Shown one piece after another: positions 7,025-12,487 of a stretch of DNA of 12,487 bases (position 1 is the stretch's first letter; each line of letters begins with the position of its first letter). Source of the stretch: Burkholderiales bacterium (GTDB taxonomy: Bacteria; Pseudomonadota; Gammaproteobacteria; Burkholderiales; Casimicrobiaceae); NCBI GenBank assembly GCA_025354075.1, contig JANXNO010000003.1, positions 1 through 12,487 of the forward strand, given 5' to 3'. A program made the translations under genes and the position numbers. A model generated the notes under the pieces. It saw only the letters and a program-made list of their open reading frames with translations. It made no database searches and was not told the origin of the DNA.

Positions 7025-7840
7025 TCAATAAATAGCTGAGTCCTTAGCCGGTGCTTTCGTTACCGCGTTACCTGCTGCCGTTGCAGCGCGCATCTTGGCA
7101 ATGATTTGTTGCACGCCCGCAGCCATCAGTCGCGCGTCCGAACTAATCGTGACGAACTGAAATCCCTTCGCAATTCGCTTTTGCGCCGCTTCGGGTGTGC
7201 CGTTGTGAATACCGGCAACGATGCCGTGCGCTTTGGCTCGCGCCAGGATATGGTCGATGGCTTCCGCGGCCCTCGGCTCGACGTCGTCAAAGGTTGGCGT
7301 GCATCCCAGCGCTAGCGACAAATCCGAAGGCCCGATGTAGATCGCATCCAATCCTTCAACCGACAGAATTTCGTCCAGATTGTCGAGCGCCTTGGCCGTC
7401 TCGATCATTGCAAACGTCACAATAGTTTCGTTCGCACGCGATGGGTAATCCGCACCGCCATACAGCAACGCACGCACCGGCCCAAAGCTGCGTGTGCCCC
7501 TGGGGGCGTAGTGCGTCCAGGCCACCATATTCTGCGCATCCTCGCGCGTGTTGACCATCGGACAGATGACGCCGTAAGCACCTGCGTCAAGCGTCTTCAT
7601 CAGAATGCCTGGCTCCAGCCACGGGACGCGCACCACAGGTACCGTGTTAGTCGTTGAAATTGCCTGCAACATCGGGATCATCGACTGATAGTCCACCACA
7701 CCATGTTGCAGGTCAATAGTGAGCGAATCCCATCCCTGATGCGCCATCGTTTCAGCAGAAAAACTGTTGGGAATTGCCAGCCAGCCGTTAACGATTGCGC
7801 CACCCGCTTTCCAGATAGTTCGCAGTTGGTTTTCTCTCAT
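7025..7840 (-). CDS. HpcH/HpaI-family class II aldolase, probably 5-keto-4-deoxy-D-glucarate aldolase (GarL-like)
   Basis: A 271-residue TIM-barrel enzyme of the HpcH/HpaI family (usual length about 255-270). Catalytic elements are all present: base His46 in DLQHGVVDY, Arg71 in PVVRVPW, metal ligands Glu147 in FAMIET and Asp173 in YIGPSDLSLALG. Such enzymes use a divalent metal to cleave 2-keto-4-hydroxy acids into pyruvate and an aldehyde. Its place 49 bases after glucarate dehydratase suggests the substrate is 5-keto-4-deoxy-D-glucarate, giving pyruvate and tartronate semialdehyde. That specificity is inferred from context; homologues act on 2,4-dihydroxyhept-2-ene-1,7-dioate and rhamnonate-derived acids. 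The last 20 residues (Ala/Lys-rich) extend beyond the barrel. It is the final gene of the reverse-strand operon. Confidence 0.9.
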   Translation of the reverse strand: MRENQLRTIWKAGGAIVNGWLAIPNSFSAETMAHQGWDSLTIDLQHGVVDYQSMIPMLQAISTTNTVPVVRVPWLEPGILMKTLDAGAYGVICPMVNTREDAQNMVAWTHYAPRGTRSFGPVRALLYGGADYPSRANETIVTFAMIETAKALDNLDEILSVEGLDAIYIGPSDLSLALGCTPTFDDVEPRAAEAIDHILARAKAHGIVAGIHNGTPEAAQKRIAKGFQFVTISSDARLMAAGVQQIIAKMRAATAAGNAVTKAPAKDSAIY

Positions 7841-7889
7841 GAGATCTTTCTTGTCGTCTGCTGATGTGAGTGTTCAGGTTGCGCGTCTG

Positions 7890-9224
7890 CTAGCGAACCA
7901 TGCACGGCCGCTTGCTATCAAATTTCCACCCGGGAATCAGATATTGCATGGCCATCGCGTCATCACGAGCACCGAGCCCATGCTGCAAGTAAAGTTGATG
8001 TGCGCGTTCCACACGGTTCATATCCAGCGTAACACCAAGTCCGAGAACGCTTGGCACCTGCACGTGCCCGTCGATAATTTGCAAAGGGTCTTTAGTCAGC
8101 CCCTCGCCGTCTTGCCAGATCCAGTGCGTGTCAATCGCCGTGACTTTGCCCGGCGCAGCGGCTGCTACGTGCGTGAACATTGCGAGCGACACGTCAAAGT
8201 GATTGTTTGAATGTGAGCCCCATGTGAGCCCCCAATCGCGGCAGGTCTGTGCCACACGAACGGAGCCCGCCATCGTCCAGAAATGCGGGTCGGCAAGCGG
8301 AATATCGACGCTTTGCAGGGAAAGCGAATGAACGAGCTGACGCCAGTCAGTCGCCACCATGTTGGTCGCCGTGGGCAGACCCGTTTCGCGGCGGAATTCA
8401 GTCATCACTTCACGGCCAGAGAATCCATCTTCCGCACCGCAGGGATCCTCAGCATAGGCGACCACGCCACGCATGTCGCGCATCAAACGCACCGCGTCTT
8501 TAAGCAGCCAGCCGCCGTTGGGGTCGAGCGTTACGCGGGCTAGTGGAAAGCGCTCGTGCAGCGCTGTGACGGCCTCAATCTCAGCCTCGCCTGCAAGCAC
8601 ACCGCCCTTGAGTTTGAAGTCGTTAAAGCCGTAACGTTCGCGTGCGGCTTCTGCCTGACGCACCACCAATTCCGGCGTCATCGCTGTCTCGTTACGCAGG
8701 CGAAACCAATCGTTGTCAGCGCCCATTTCGGAGCGATACGGCAAATCTGTTTTCGTACGATCCCCAACGAAAAACAGATACCCGAGCATCTCGACTGAAC
8801 TGCGTTGCTGGCCCTCGCCGAGCAGGGCTGCGACCGGAACAGTCAGGTGTTGTCCCAATAGGTCAAGTAGCGCAGATTCGACTGCGGTGACCGCATGAAT
8901 CGCGGTGCGCAGGTCAAAGGTTTGCACACCACGTCCACCCGAATCGCGATCTGCAAAACGAGTGCGCATGGCATTGAGCACCGCTTGCGGGTTGCCGATG
9001 GATTGCCCCACCACGATCTGCGCAGCTTCTTCAAGCGTGGCGCGAATCTTCTCGCCCCCGGGTACTTCGCCCACGCCAGTATGTCCAGCGCTATCGGTCA
9101 ATACGAGCAGGTTGCGCGTAAAGAAAGCGCCGTGCGCGCCGGAGAGATTCATGAGCATGCTGTCATGACCCGCCACAGGAATGACGCGCAGTGCGCTGAC
9201 GACGGGCGTTGCGGAGAAAGTCAT
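7890..9224 (-). CDS. gudD: glucarate dehydratase (enolase superfamily)
   Basis: The 444-residue protein agrees in length with glucarate dehydratase (about 446 in E. coli) and has the two-domain enolase fold: an alpha/beta capping domain (about 1-130) and a barrel. Catalytic positions are intact: Lys204 and Lys206 in FKLKGGV, metal ligands Asp234 in LDPNG, Glu259 in AEDPCG and Asn288 in TATNMV, then Asp312 and His338 in GSHSNNHFD. The enzyme dehydrates D-glucarate (and epimerises L-idarate) to 5-keto-4-deoxy-D-glucarate using magnesium. It lies between the Bug receptor (86-base gap) and the aldolase (49-base gap), all on the reverse strand. The start has no purine-rich Shine-Dalgarno sequence, so translation may be weak or coupled. 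Confidence 0.96.
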   Translation of the reverse strand: MTFSATPVVSALRVIPVAGHDSMLMNLSGAHGAFFTRNLLVLTDSAGHTGVGEVPGGEKIRATLEEAAQIVVGQSIGNPQAVLNAMRTRFADRDSGGRGVQTFDLRTAIHAVTAVESALLDLLGQHLTVPVAALLGEGQQRSSVEMLGYLFFVGDRTKTDLPYRSEMGADNDWFRLRNETAMTPELVVRQAEAARERYGFNDFKLKGGVLAGEAEIEAVTALHERFPLARVTLDPNGGWLLKDAVRLMRDMRGVVAYAEDPCGAEDGFSGREVMTEFRRETGLPTATNMVATDWRQLVHSLSLQSVDIPLADPHFWTMAGSVRVAQTCRDWGLTWGSHSNNHFDVSLAMFTHVAAAAPGKVTAIDTHWIWQDGEGLTKDPLQIIDGHVQVPSVLGLGVTLDMNRVERAHQLYLQHGLGARDDAMAMQYLIPGWKFDSKRPCMVR

Positions 9225-9310
9225 GGCGAGGAGAAGTTAGTGATTAAGATTGCGACACAGATGACGTCGGGCCACAGCGAATATCCGACAGGCTACCGCT
9301 GCAAGCAAGA

Positions 9311-10306
9311 TCAATCGGCGGTAATTTTTCCGACCTCAATGACACGCTTCCAGCGAGCGAATTCATTCGCCTGAAAGGCTGCGAACTGCTCAGGCGTGTT
9401 GCCAACAATCTCGAAGCCAACTTCCAGCAACTTGGCTTTAACCACTGCGTCGTTTAATCCTGCGACCAGTGCTTGATGCAATTGGGCCTTGAGTTCCGCA
9501 GGCAGCCCTTTGGGTGCCGCAAATCCTTGCCATGAATAAACCGTCACTCCGTTAATGCCCAGCTCTTCCATTGTGGGTACGTCAGGCAGCAACGGGGATC
9601 GCTTTGCACTGGTGATGGCCAGCGCGCGCAGCTTGCCTGCCTTGATATTAGGCAAACCGGTATTGATATTCATGAAAGTGGCGTCGACCTGCCCTCCCAG
9701 CAAATCGGTCATTGCTGGAGCGCCACCTTTGTACGGGATGTGCAAACCGGTGGTGCCCGTTTGCTGCCAGAACAACGCTGCCGTGAGGTGGTCGCTGGTG
9801 CCGTTTCCAGCCGAGGCAAAGGTCATCTTGCCCAGTTGCGCCCTGTGAAACGCCAATATGTCGGCAAAAGATTTGTGCGGTGAGTTGGCAGGCACGGTCA
9901 GCACATTAGGCGCCTGGACTGCGACAGTGAGGTAGTCGAAGTCCTTGAGCGGATCGTAACCTGGGTTTTTAATCAGATGCGGGCCTATGACCAGCGGCCC
10001 AAGCGAGGTTACCAACAACGTGTACCCGTCGGGCGCGGATCGCCTGACTGCCGCAGCGCCCAGCGTGCCACCGGCACCAGCGCGATTGTCGATGACGAAC
10101 GTACCACCGAACTTCTCGGTCAGCTTTGGCGCGAGTGCGCGCGCGATCATGTCGGTCGAGCCCCCCGGCGGGAAGGGCACGATCACAGTGACCGATTTGT
10201 CAGGCCAGGCGGCCAGCGCTGACGTCATGACCAACGTTGCCAAGGCAGCGCCCGCAGCGCAGAGAGCGCTTTTCAAGAGGTGTCTACTTGAGGTTGAATG
10301 AATCAT
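9311..10306 (-). CDS. Bug/TctC-family periplasmic solute receptor
   Basis: With the ATG at 10306 the protein has 331 residues. A signal peptide MIHSTSSRHLLKSALCAAGA continues into a hydrophobic core ending TSALAA, with cleavage before WPDK. The mature part is a Venus-flytrap Bug receptor: VTVIVPFPPGGSTDMIARAL (about 39-58, with the first ligand-gripping loop PPGGSTD), DNRAGAGGTLGA (second loop, about 73-84), and later LHIPYKGGAPAMTDLLGGQVD and LPDVPTMEELG. Bug proteins bind carboxylates and pass them to TctBA permeases. Leading the operon with glucarate dehydratase suggests a glucarate or galactarate ligand (inferred). An upstream ATG at 10357 adds 17 residues in front of the signal peptide and lacks a ribosome site; the chosen ATG has AAGG a few bases ahead. 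Confidence 0.93.
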   Translation of the reverse strand: MIHSTSSRHLLKSALCAAGAALATLVMTSALAAWPDKSVTVIVPFPPGGSTDMIARALAPKLTEKFGGTFVIDNRAGAGGTLGAAAVRRSAPDGYTLLVTSLGPLVIGPHLIKNPGYDPLKDFDYLTVAVQAPNVLTVPANSPHKSFADILAFHRAQLGKMTFASAGNGTSDHLTAALFWQQTGTTGLHIPYKGGAPAMTDLLGGQVDATFMNINTGLPNIKAGKLRALAITSAKRSPLLPDVPTMEELGINGVTVYSWQGFAAPKGLPAELKAQLHQALVAGLNDAVVKAKLLEVGFEIVGNTPEQFAAFQANEFARWKRVIEVGKITAD

Positions 10307-10388
10307 GTCTGCGCCTTGGTGAAATTTCTGTCGGCAATGCTCATGATTTTCCCTCATTTGACAAAACTGCCTAATTTCAAAATAATTA

Positions 10389-10417
10389 ATGGTAGCGCTA
10401 CCAAATCATCACGTCAA
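10389..10417 (-). promoter_or_regulatory. candidate promoter for the Bug-gudD-aldolase operon, covered by an operator
   Basis: On the reverse strand TTGACG (10417-10412) and TACCAT (10394-10389) are separated by 17 bases, about 85 bases before the Bug receptor start. The -35 box is good; the -10 box is a 4 of 6 match. The palindromic operator at 10390-10403 overlaps the -10 box and spacer, a position where a LacI-type repressor would block RNA polymerase. Confidence 0.5.
10390..10403. promoter_or_regulatory. LacI-family operator 1 (perfect 14-base palindrome)
   Basis: TGGTAGCGCTACCA is a perfect palindrome with the central CG pair typical of LacI/GntR-type repressor sites. It sits 84 bases ahead of the Bug receptor start and just after the end of the decayed lacI-type gene. 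A near-identical site lies at 10852-10865. Confidence 0.8.
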
Positions 10418-10427
10418 ATGCAAAAAA

Positions 10428-10840
10428 TTATGCGGATGACGTTGTTCCGCGCTGCACGATAGAAAAACTAGCGTCCAGTATTCGTGTGGCATCAACGCGC
10501 CCCTCGGCGCGCTCAATCAAGCAGAACGCTGCTTGCCAGCGGATGTCGGCTCCGTTGCCGTCGACCGTCATCAATGCCGACATCATGGTGCTCAACATCA
10601 CCGCCGCAATCAGGCGAGCTTGCGGCTATTCGCAGCCCGCACGCCATGCGATTGGGCGCATAGCCGGTAGCGCTGTACCGCGTCCAACATCGTTTGCAAT
10701 GCCTCGGCCGACGCCTGATGAGGGTGTATTCAGTGCCCCCGACGCCGTGATCGGAGCCCGCCCGCCAGCACCGCCAGATCGAGCAGCATTATCGCGCCAC
10801 CACCACGCCGAGAACACTTGATATTGCAATTTTCGTTCAT
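10428..10840 (-). pseudogene. remnant of a LacI-family repressor gene
   Basis: Reading the reverse strand from the ATG at 10840 gives pieces of a LacI-family protein in changing frames. Frame one: SRRGGGAIMLLDLAVLAG (start of the helix-turn-helix). A second frame: PITASGALNTP (recognition helix, normally SPITxSRALN). Back in frame one: HPHQASAEALQTMLDAVQ. A third frame: TGYAPNRMACGLR (hinge region). The second frame again: LIAAVML, then ADIRWQAAFCLIERAEG and RILDASFSIVQRGTT with stop TAA at 10430-10428, which resembles the extreme C-terminus of these repressors. About 410 bases remain where about 1,000 are normal: most of the effector-binding domain is missing and at least four frame changes occur. 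No working repressor can come from it. The order lacI - bug - gudD - aldolase, divergent from garD, suggests it once controlled this locus. Confidence 0.85.
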
Positions 10841-10852
10841 AGTTGATTAAAT
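10824..10852 (+). promoter_or_regulatory. possible garD promoter
   Basis: TTGCAA (10824-10829) and TTAAAT (10847-10852) are separated by 17 bases, each a 4 of 6 match to sigma-70 consensus. Operator 2 follows immediately, over the expected transcript start. The match is modest and other placements are possible. Confidence 0.35.
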
Positions 10853-10865
10853 GATAGCGCTACCA
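10852..10865. promoter_or_regulatory. LacI-family operator 2 (one-base deviation)
   Basis: TGATAGCGCTACCA differs from operator 1 by one base in the left half. It lies between the start of the decayed repressor gene (ATG at 10840, reverse strand) and garD (ATG at 10935), so it could have served both autoregulation and control of garD. Its centre is 462 bases from the centre of operator 1. Confidence 0.75.
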
Positions 10866-10934
10866 ACTTACCCGCACTGAAGCGTCAACTGAGCGCGCCT
10901 CGGGTAGCGCACCCCATGATAGTCGGAGACAACG

Positions 10935-12461
10935 ATGGCTGATGCAAAAGACAGCAGGCATATCGCGCGCATCACTATCAGCATGCATGAGCGCGATAAC
11001 GTCGCGATTGTAGGTAACGACGGCGGCTTGGCAGCGGCCGTCGTGCTGTCTTCCGGGTTAGTGTTGCGTGATCGCGTGCCGCAGGGTCACAAAGTCGCGC
11101 TGGTTGATCTGGCGAAGGATGCGCCTGTGGTGCGATACGGCATCCCGATTGGCTACGCGCTCAACGACATTCCGGCGGGCAGCTGGGTGCATGAGCGGAT
11201 GCTGAGAATGCCTGCCGCGCGCGAGCTGGACAACCTGCCCATTGCCACCGTCAAACCCACACCGATGCGGCCGCTTGAGGGCTTCACGTTTGAAGGATTC
11301 CGTAATGCCGACGGCTCGGTAGGCACGCGAAACATTTTGGCAGTCACGCAAACGGTGCAGTGCGTCGCCGCAGTCACCGACTTTGCGGTGCAGCGAATCA
11401 AGGCGGAATTGCTGCCGAAGTTTCCCAATGTCGATGACGTGGTGGCGCTGGAGCATGGCTACGGCTGCGGCGTGGCTATCGATGCGCCGGGAGCGGAAAT
11501 TCCAATCCGCACGCTGCGCAATATCAGCCTGAATCCGAACTTCGGCGGCGAGGTCATGCTGGTCAGCCTGGGTTGCGAAAAGCTGCAACCGGAACGGTTG
11601 ATGCCTCCGGGCAGCTTTGCGATCATTGACGAGCGCAGCTTGTCAGGCGAAACACTTGATGTAGTTTGCCTGCAAGACGATGCGCACGTCGGTTTCATGT
11701 CGATGGTTGAATCCATCATGCGGCAGGCCGAGGAACACCTCGAACGGCTGAACGCGCGCGTTCGAGAAACGGTGCATGCGAGCGAGCTGGTGGTCGGCGT
11801 GCAGTGCGGCGGCAGCGATGCATTTTCCGGGGTCACCGCCAATCCTGCAGTCGGCTTTTGCACCGACCTGCTGGTGCGCGCCGGGGCCAGCGTGATGTTC
11901 TCCGAGACCACTGAAGTTCGCGACGGAATCGATCAACTCACCTCGCGCGCCACCTCGCCTGAAGTGGCAGCCGCCATGATCCGCGAGATGGCCTGGTACG
12001 ACGCCTACCTCACGCGCGGCAGCGCTGACCGCAGCGCCAACACCACGCCCGGCAACAAAAAAGGCGGTCTGTCTAACATCGTCGAAAAGGCGATGGGCTC
12101 CATCGTCAAATCTGGTACTTCGCCGATTTCTGGCGTACTGGCACCGGGTGAAAAGCTCAAACAAAAAGGGCTCACTTACGCGGCAACTCCGGCCAGTGAT
12201 TTCATTTGCGGAACGTTGCAACTGGCAGCGGGCATGAACCTGCATGTATTCACAACAGGGCGCGGTACGCCTTACGGCCTCGCCGCTGTGCCAGTAATCA
12301 AAGTGGCCACGCGGACTGACCTCGCGCGACGTTGGCACGATCTGATGGACATCAACGCGGGCAGCATCGCCGACGGTTCAGCCACGATTGAGCAAGTGGG
12401 ATGGGAGATGTTTCGCCTGATGCTCGATGTCGCCAGTGGCCGAAAAAAAAACTTGGGCTGA
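10935..12461 (+). CDS. garD: galactarate dehydratase, reading frame shifted near its 3' end
   Basis: As read, 508 residues. An N-terminal SAF-like domain (about 12-93) precedes the UxaA/GarD dehydratase core with [19 protein letters not shown] (about 115-133), [47 protein letters not shown] and the GarD-specific [20 protein letters not shown], then [20 protein letters not shown]. The enzyme is an iron-dependent dehydratase turning D-galactarate into 5-keto-4-deoxy-D-glucarate, the same product as GudD. GGAG (10925-10928) is 6 bases before the ATG. The frame ends RKKNLG and stop at 12459-12461, straight after nine A (12443-12451). With eight A the frame would read [15 protein letters not shown] to the window edge, which matches the GarD C-terminus as I know it. 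So the gene is either mutated, slippage-corrected, or mis-sequenced at this run. The true end is beyond 12487. Confidence 0.94.
   Translation: MADAKDSRHIARITISMHERDNVAIVGNDGGLAAAVVLSSGLVLRDRVPQGHKVALVDLAKDAPVVRYGIPIGYALNDIPAGSWVHERMLRMPAARELDNLPIATVKPTPMRPLEGFTFEGFRNADGSVGTRNILAVTQTVQCVAAVTDFAVQRIKAELLPKFPNVDDVVALEHGYGCGVAIDAPGAEIPIRTLRNISLNPNFGGEVMLVSLGCEKLQPERLMPPGSFAIIDERSLSGETLDVVCLQDDAHVGFMSMVESIMRQAEEHLERLNARVRETVHASELVVGVQCGGSDAFSGVTANPAVGFCTDLLVRAGASVMFSETTEVRDGIDQLTSRATSPEVAAAMIREMAWYDAYLTRGSADRSANTTPGNKKGGLSNIVEKAMGSIVKSGTSPISGVLAPGEKLKQKGLTYAATPASDFICGTLQLAAGMNLHVFTTGRGTPYGLAAVPVIKVATRTDLARRWHDLMDINAGSIADGSATIEQVGWEMFRLMLDVASGRKKNLG
12443..12451 (+). other. nine-A homopolymer that shifts the garD frame
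   Basis: The run CG followed by nine A and CTTGG sits where Arg-Lys-Lys-Thr-Trp would need eight A. Downstream bases 12452-12487 stay open in the corrected frame, encoding [11 protein letters not shown]. Runs of eight to ten A are common sites of replication slippage, transcriptional slippage and sequencing error. Confidence 0.85.
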
Positions 12462-12487
12462 GCACTGGAAATTGCACAACGCATTGG

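Noticed and set aside
8895..9374. Forward open frame of 159 codons
   Set aside because: It is antisense to gudD and the end of the Bug receptor gene, both of which have full catalytic or family motifs.
10486..10821. Forward open frame of 111 codons between the two arms of the aldarate locus
   Set aside because: It lies antisense to the decayed LacI-type gene, has no ribosome binding site or recognisable domain, and its Arg/Pro/Ala-rich composition is that of a shadow frame.
1..12487. CRISPR array, tRNA or rRNA genes, insertion sequence or phage genes
   Set aside because: No regularly spaced repeats, no cloverleaf-like sequence, no transposase or integrase motifs were seen.

Overview
The window reads as chromosomal DNA of a betaproteobacterium, most likely Burkholderiales. 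The basis is moderate-to-high GC coding sequence, the trio yciB - bolA-like - parvulin isomerase, and a Bug-type periplasmic receptor with a separate tctBA transporter pair, both typical of that order. This is inference from gene content, because no rRNA or other marker gene is present.

Left part (1-4459). A reverse-strand MarR-family gene that I read as the peroxide-sensing repressor OhrR runs off the left edge. It has a near-consensus promoter with an operator-like palindrome inside it. Facing away from it is an envelope and stress group: yciB (inner-membrane septation protein A), a BolA-family gene overlapping it by 4 bases, and a secreted parvulin-type prolyl isomerase, closed by a clear terminator. 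Next come tctB and tctA, the membrane subunits of a tripartite tricarboxylate transporter. They have no receptor gene beside them and end at a second strong terminator.

Middle part (4460-7024). About 550 bases show no recognisable gene. A reverse-strand stand-alone GAF-domain protein and a forward YihY/BrkB-family membrane protein with an unusual N-terminal extension follow.

Right part (7025-12487). This is an aldaric acid (D-glucarate/D-galactarate) catabolic locus. A reverse-strand operon encodes a Bug receptor, glucarate dehydratase (GudD) and an HpcH/HpaI-type aldolase. A divergent forward gene encodes galactarate dehydratase (GarD). Both dehydratases should give 5-keto-4-deoxy-D-glucarate, which the aldolase would split into pyruvate and tartronate semialdehyde. 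The Bug receptor would deliver the substrate, possibly to the TctBA pair elsewhere in the window.

Two things stand out. First, the intergenic space between the two arms holds the wreck of a LacI-family repressor gene (HTH and extreme C-terminus still readable in several frames, effector domain gone), flanked by two LacI-type palindromic operators built on TGGTAGCGCTACCA. Second, garD has a run of nine A near its 3' end that throws the last conserved residues out of frame; with eight A the reading frame continues into a plausible GarD tail to the window edge.
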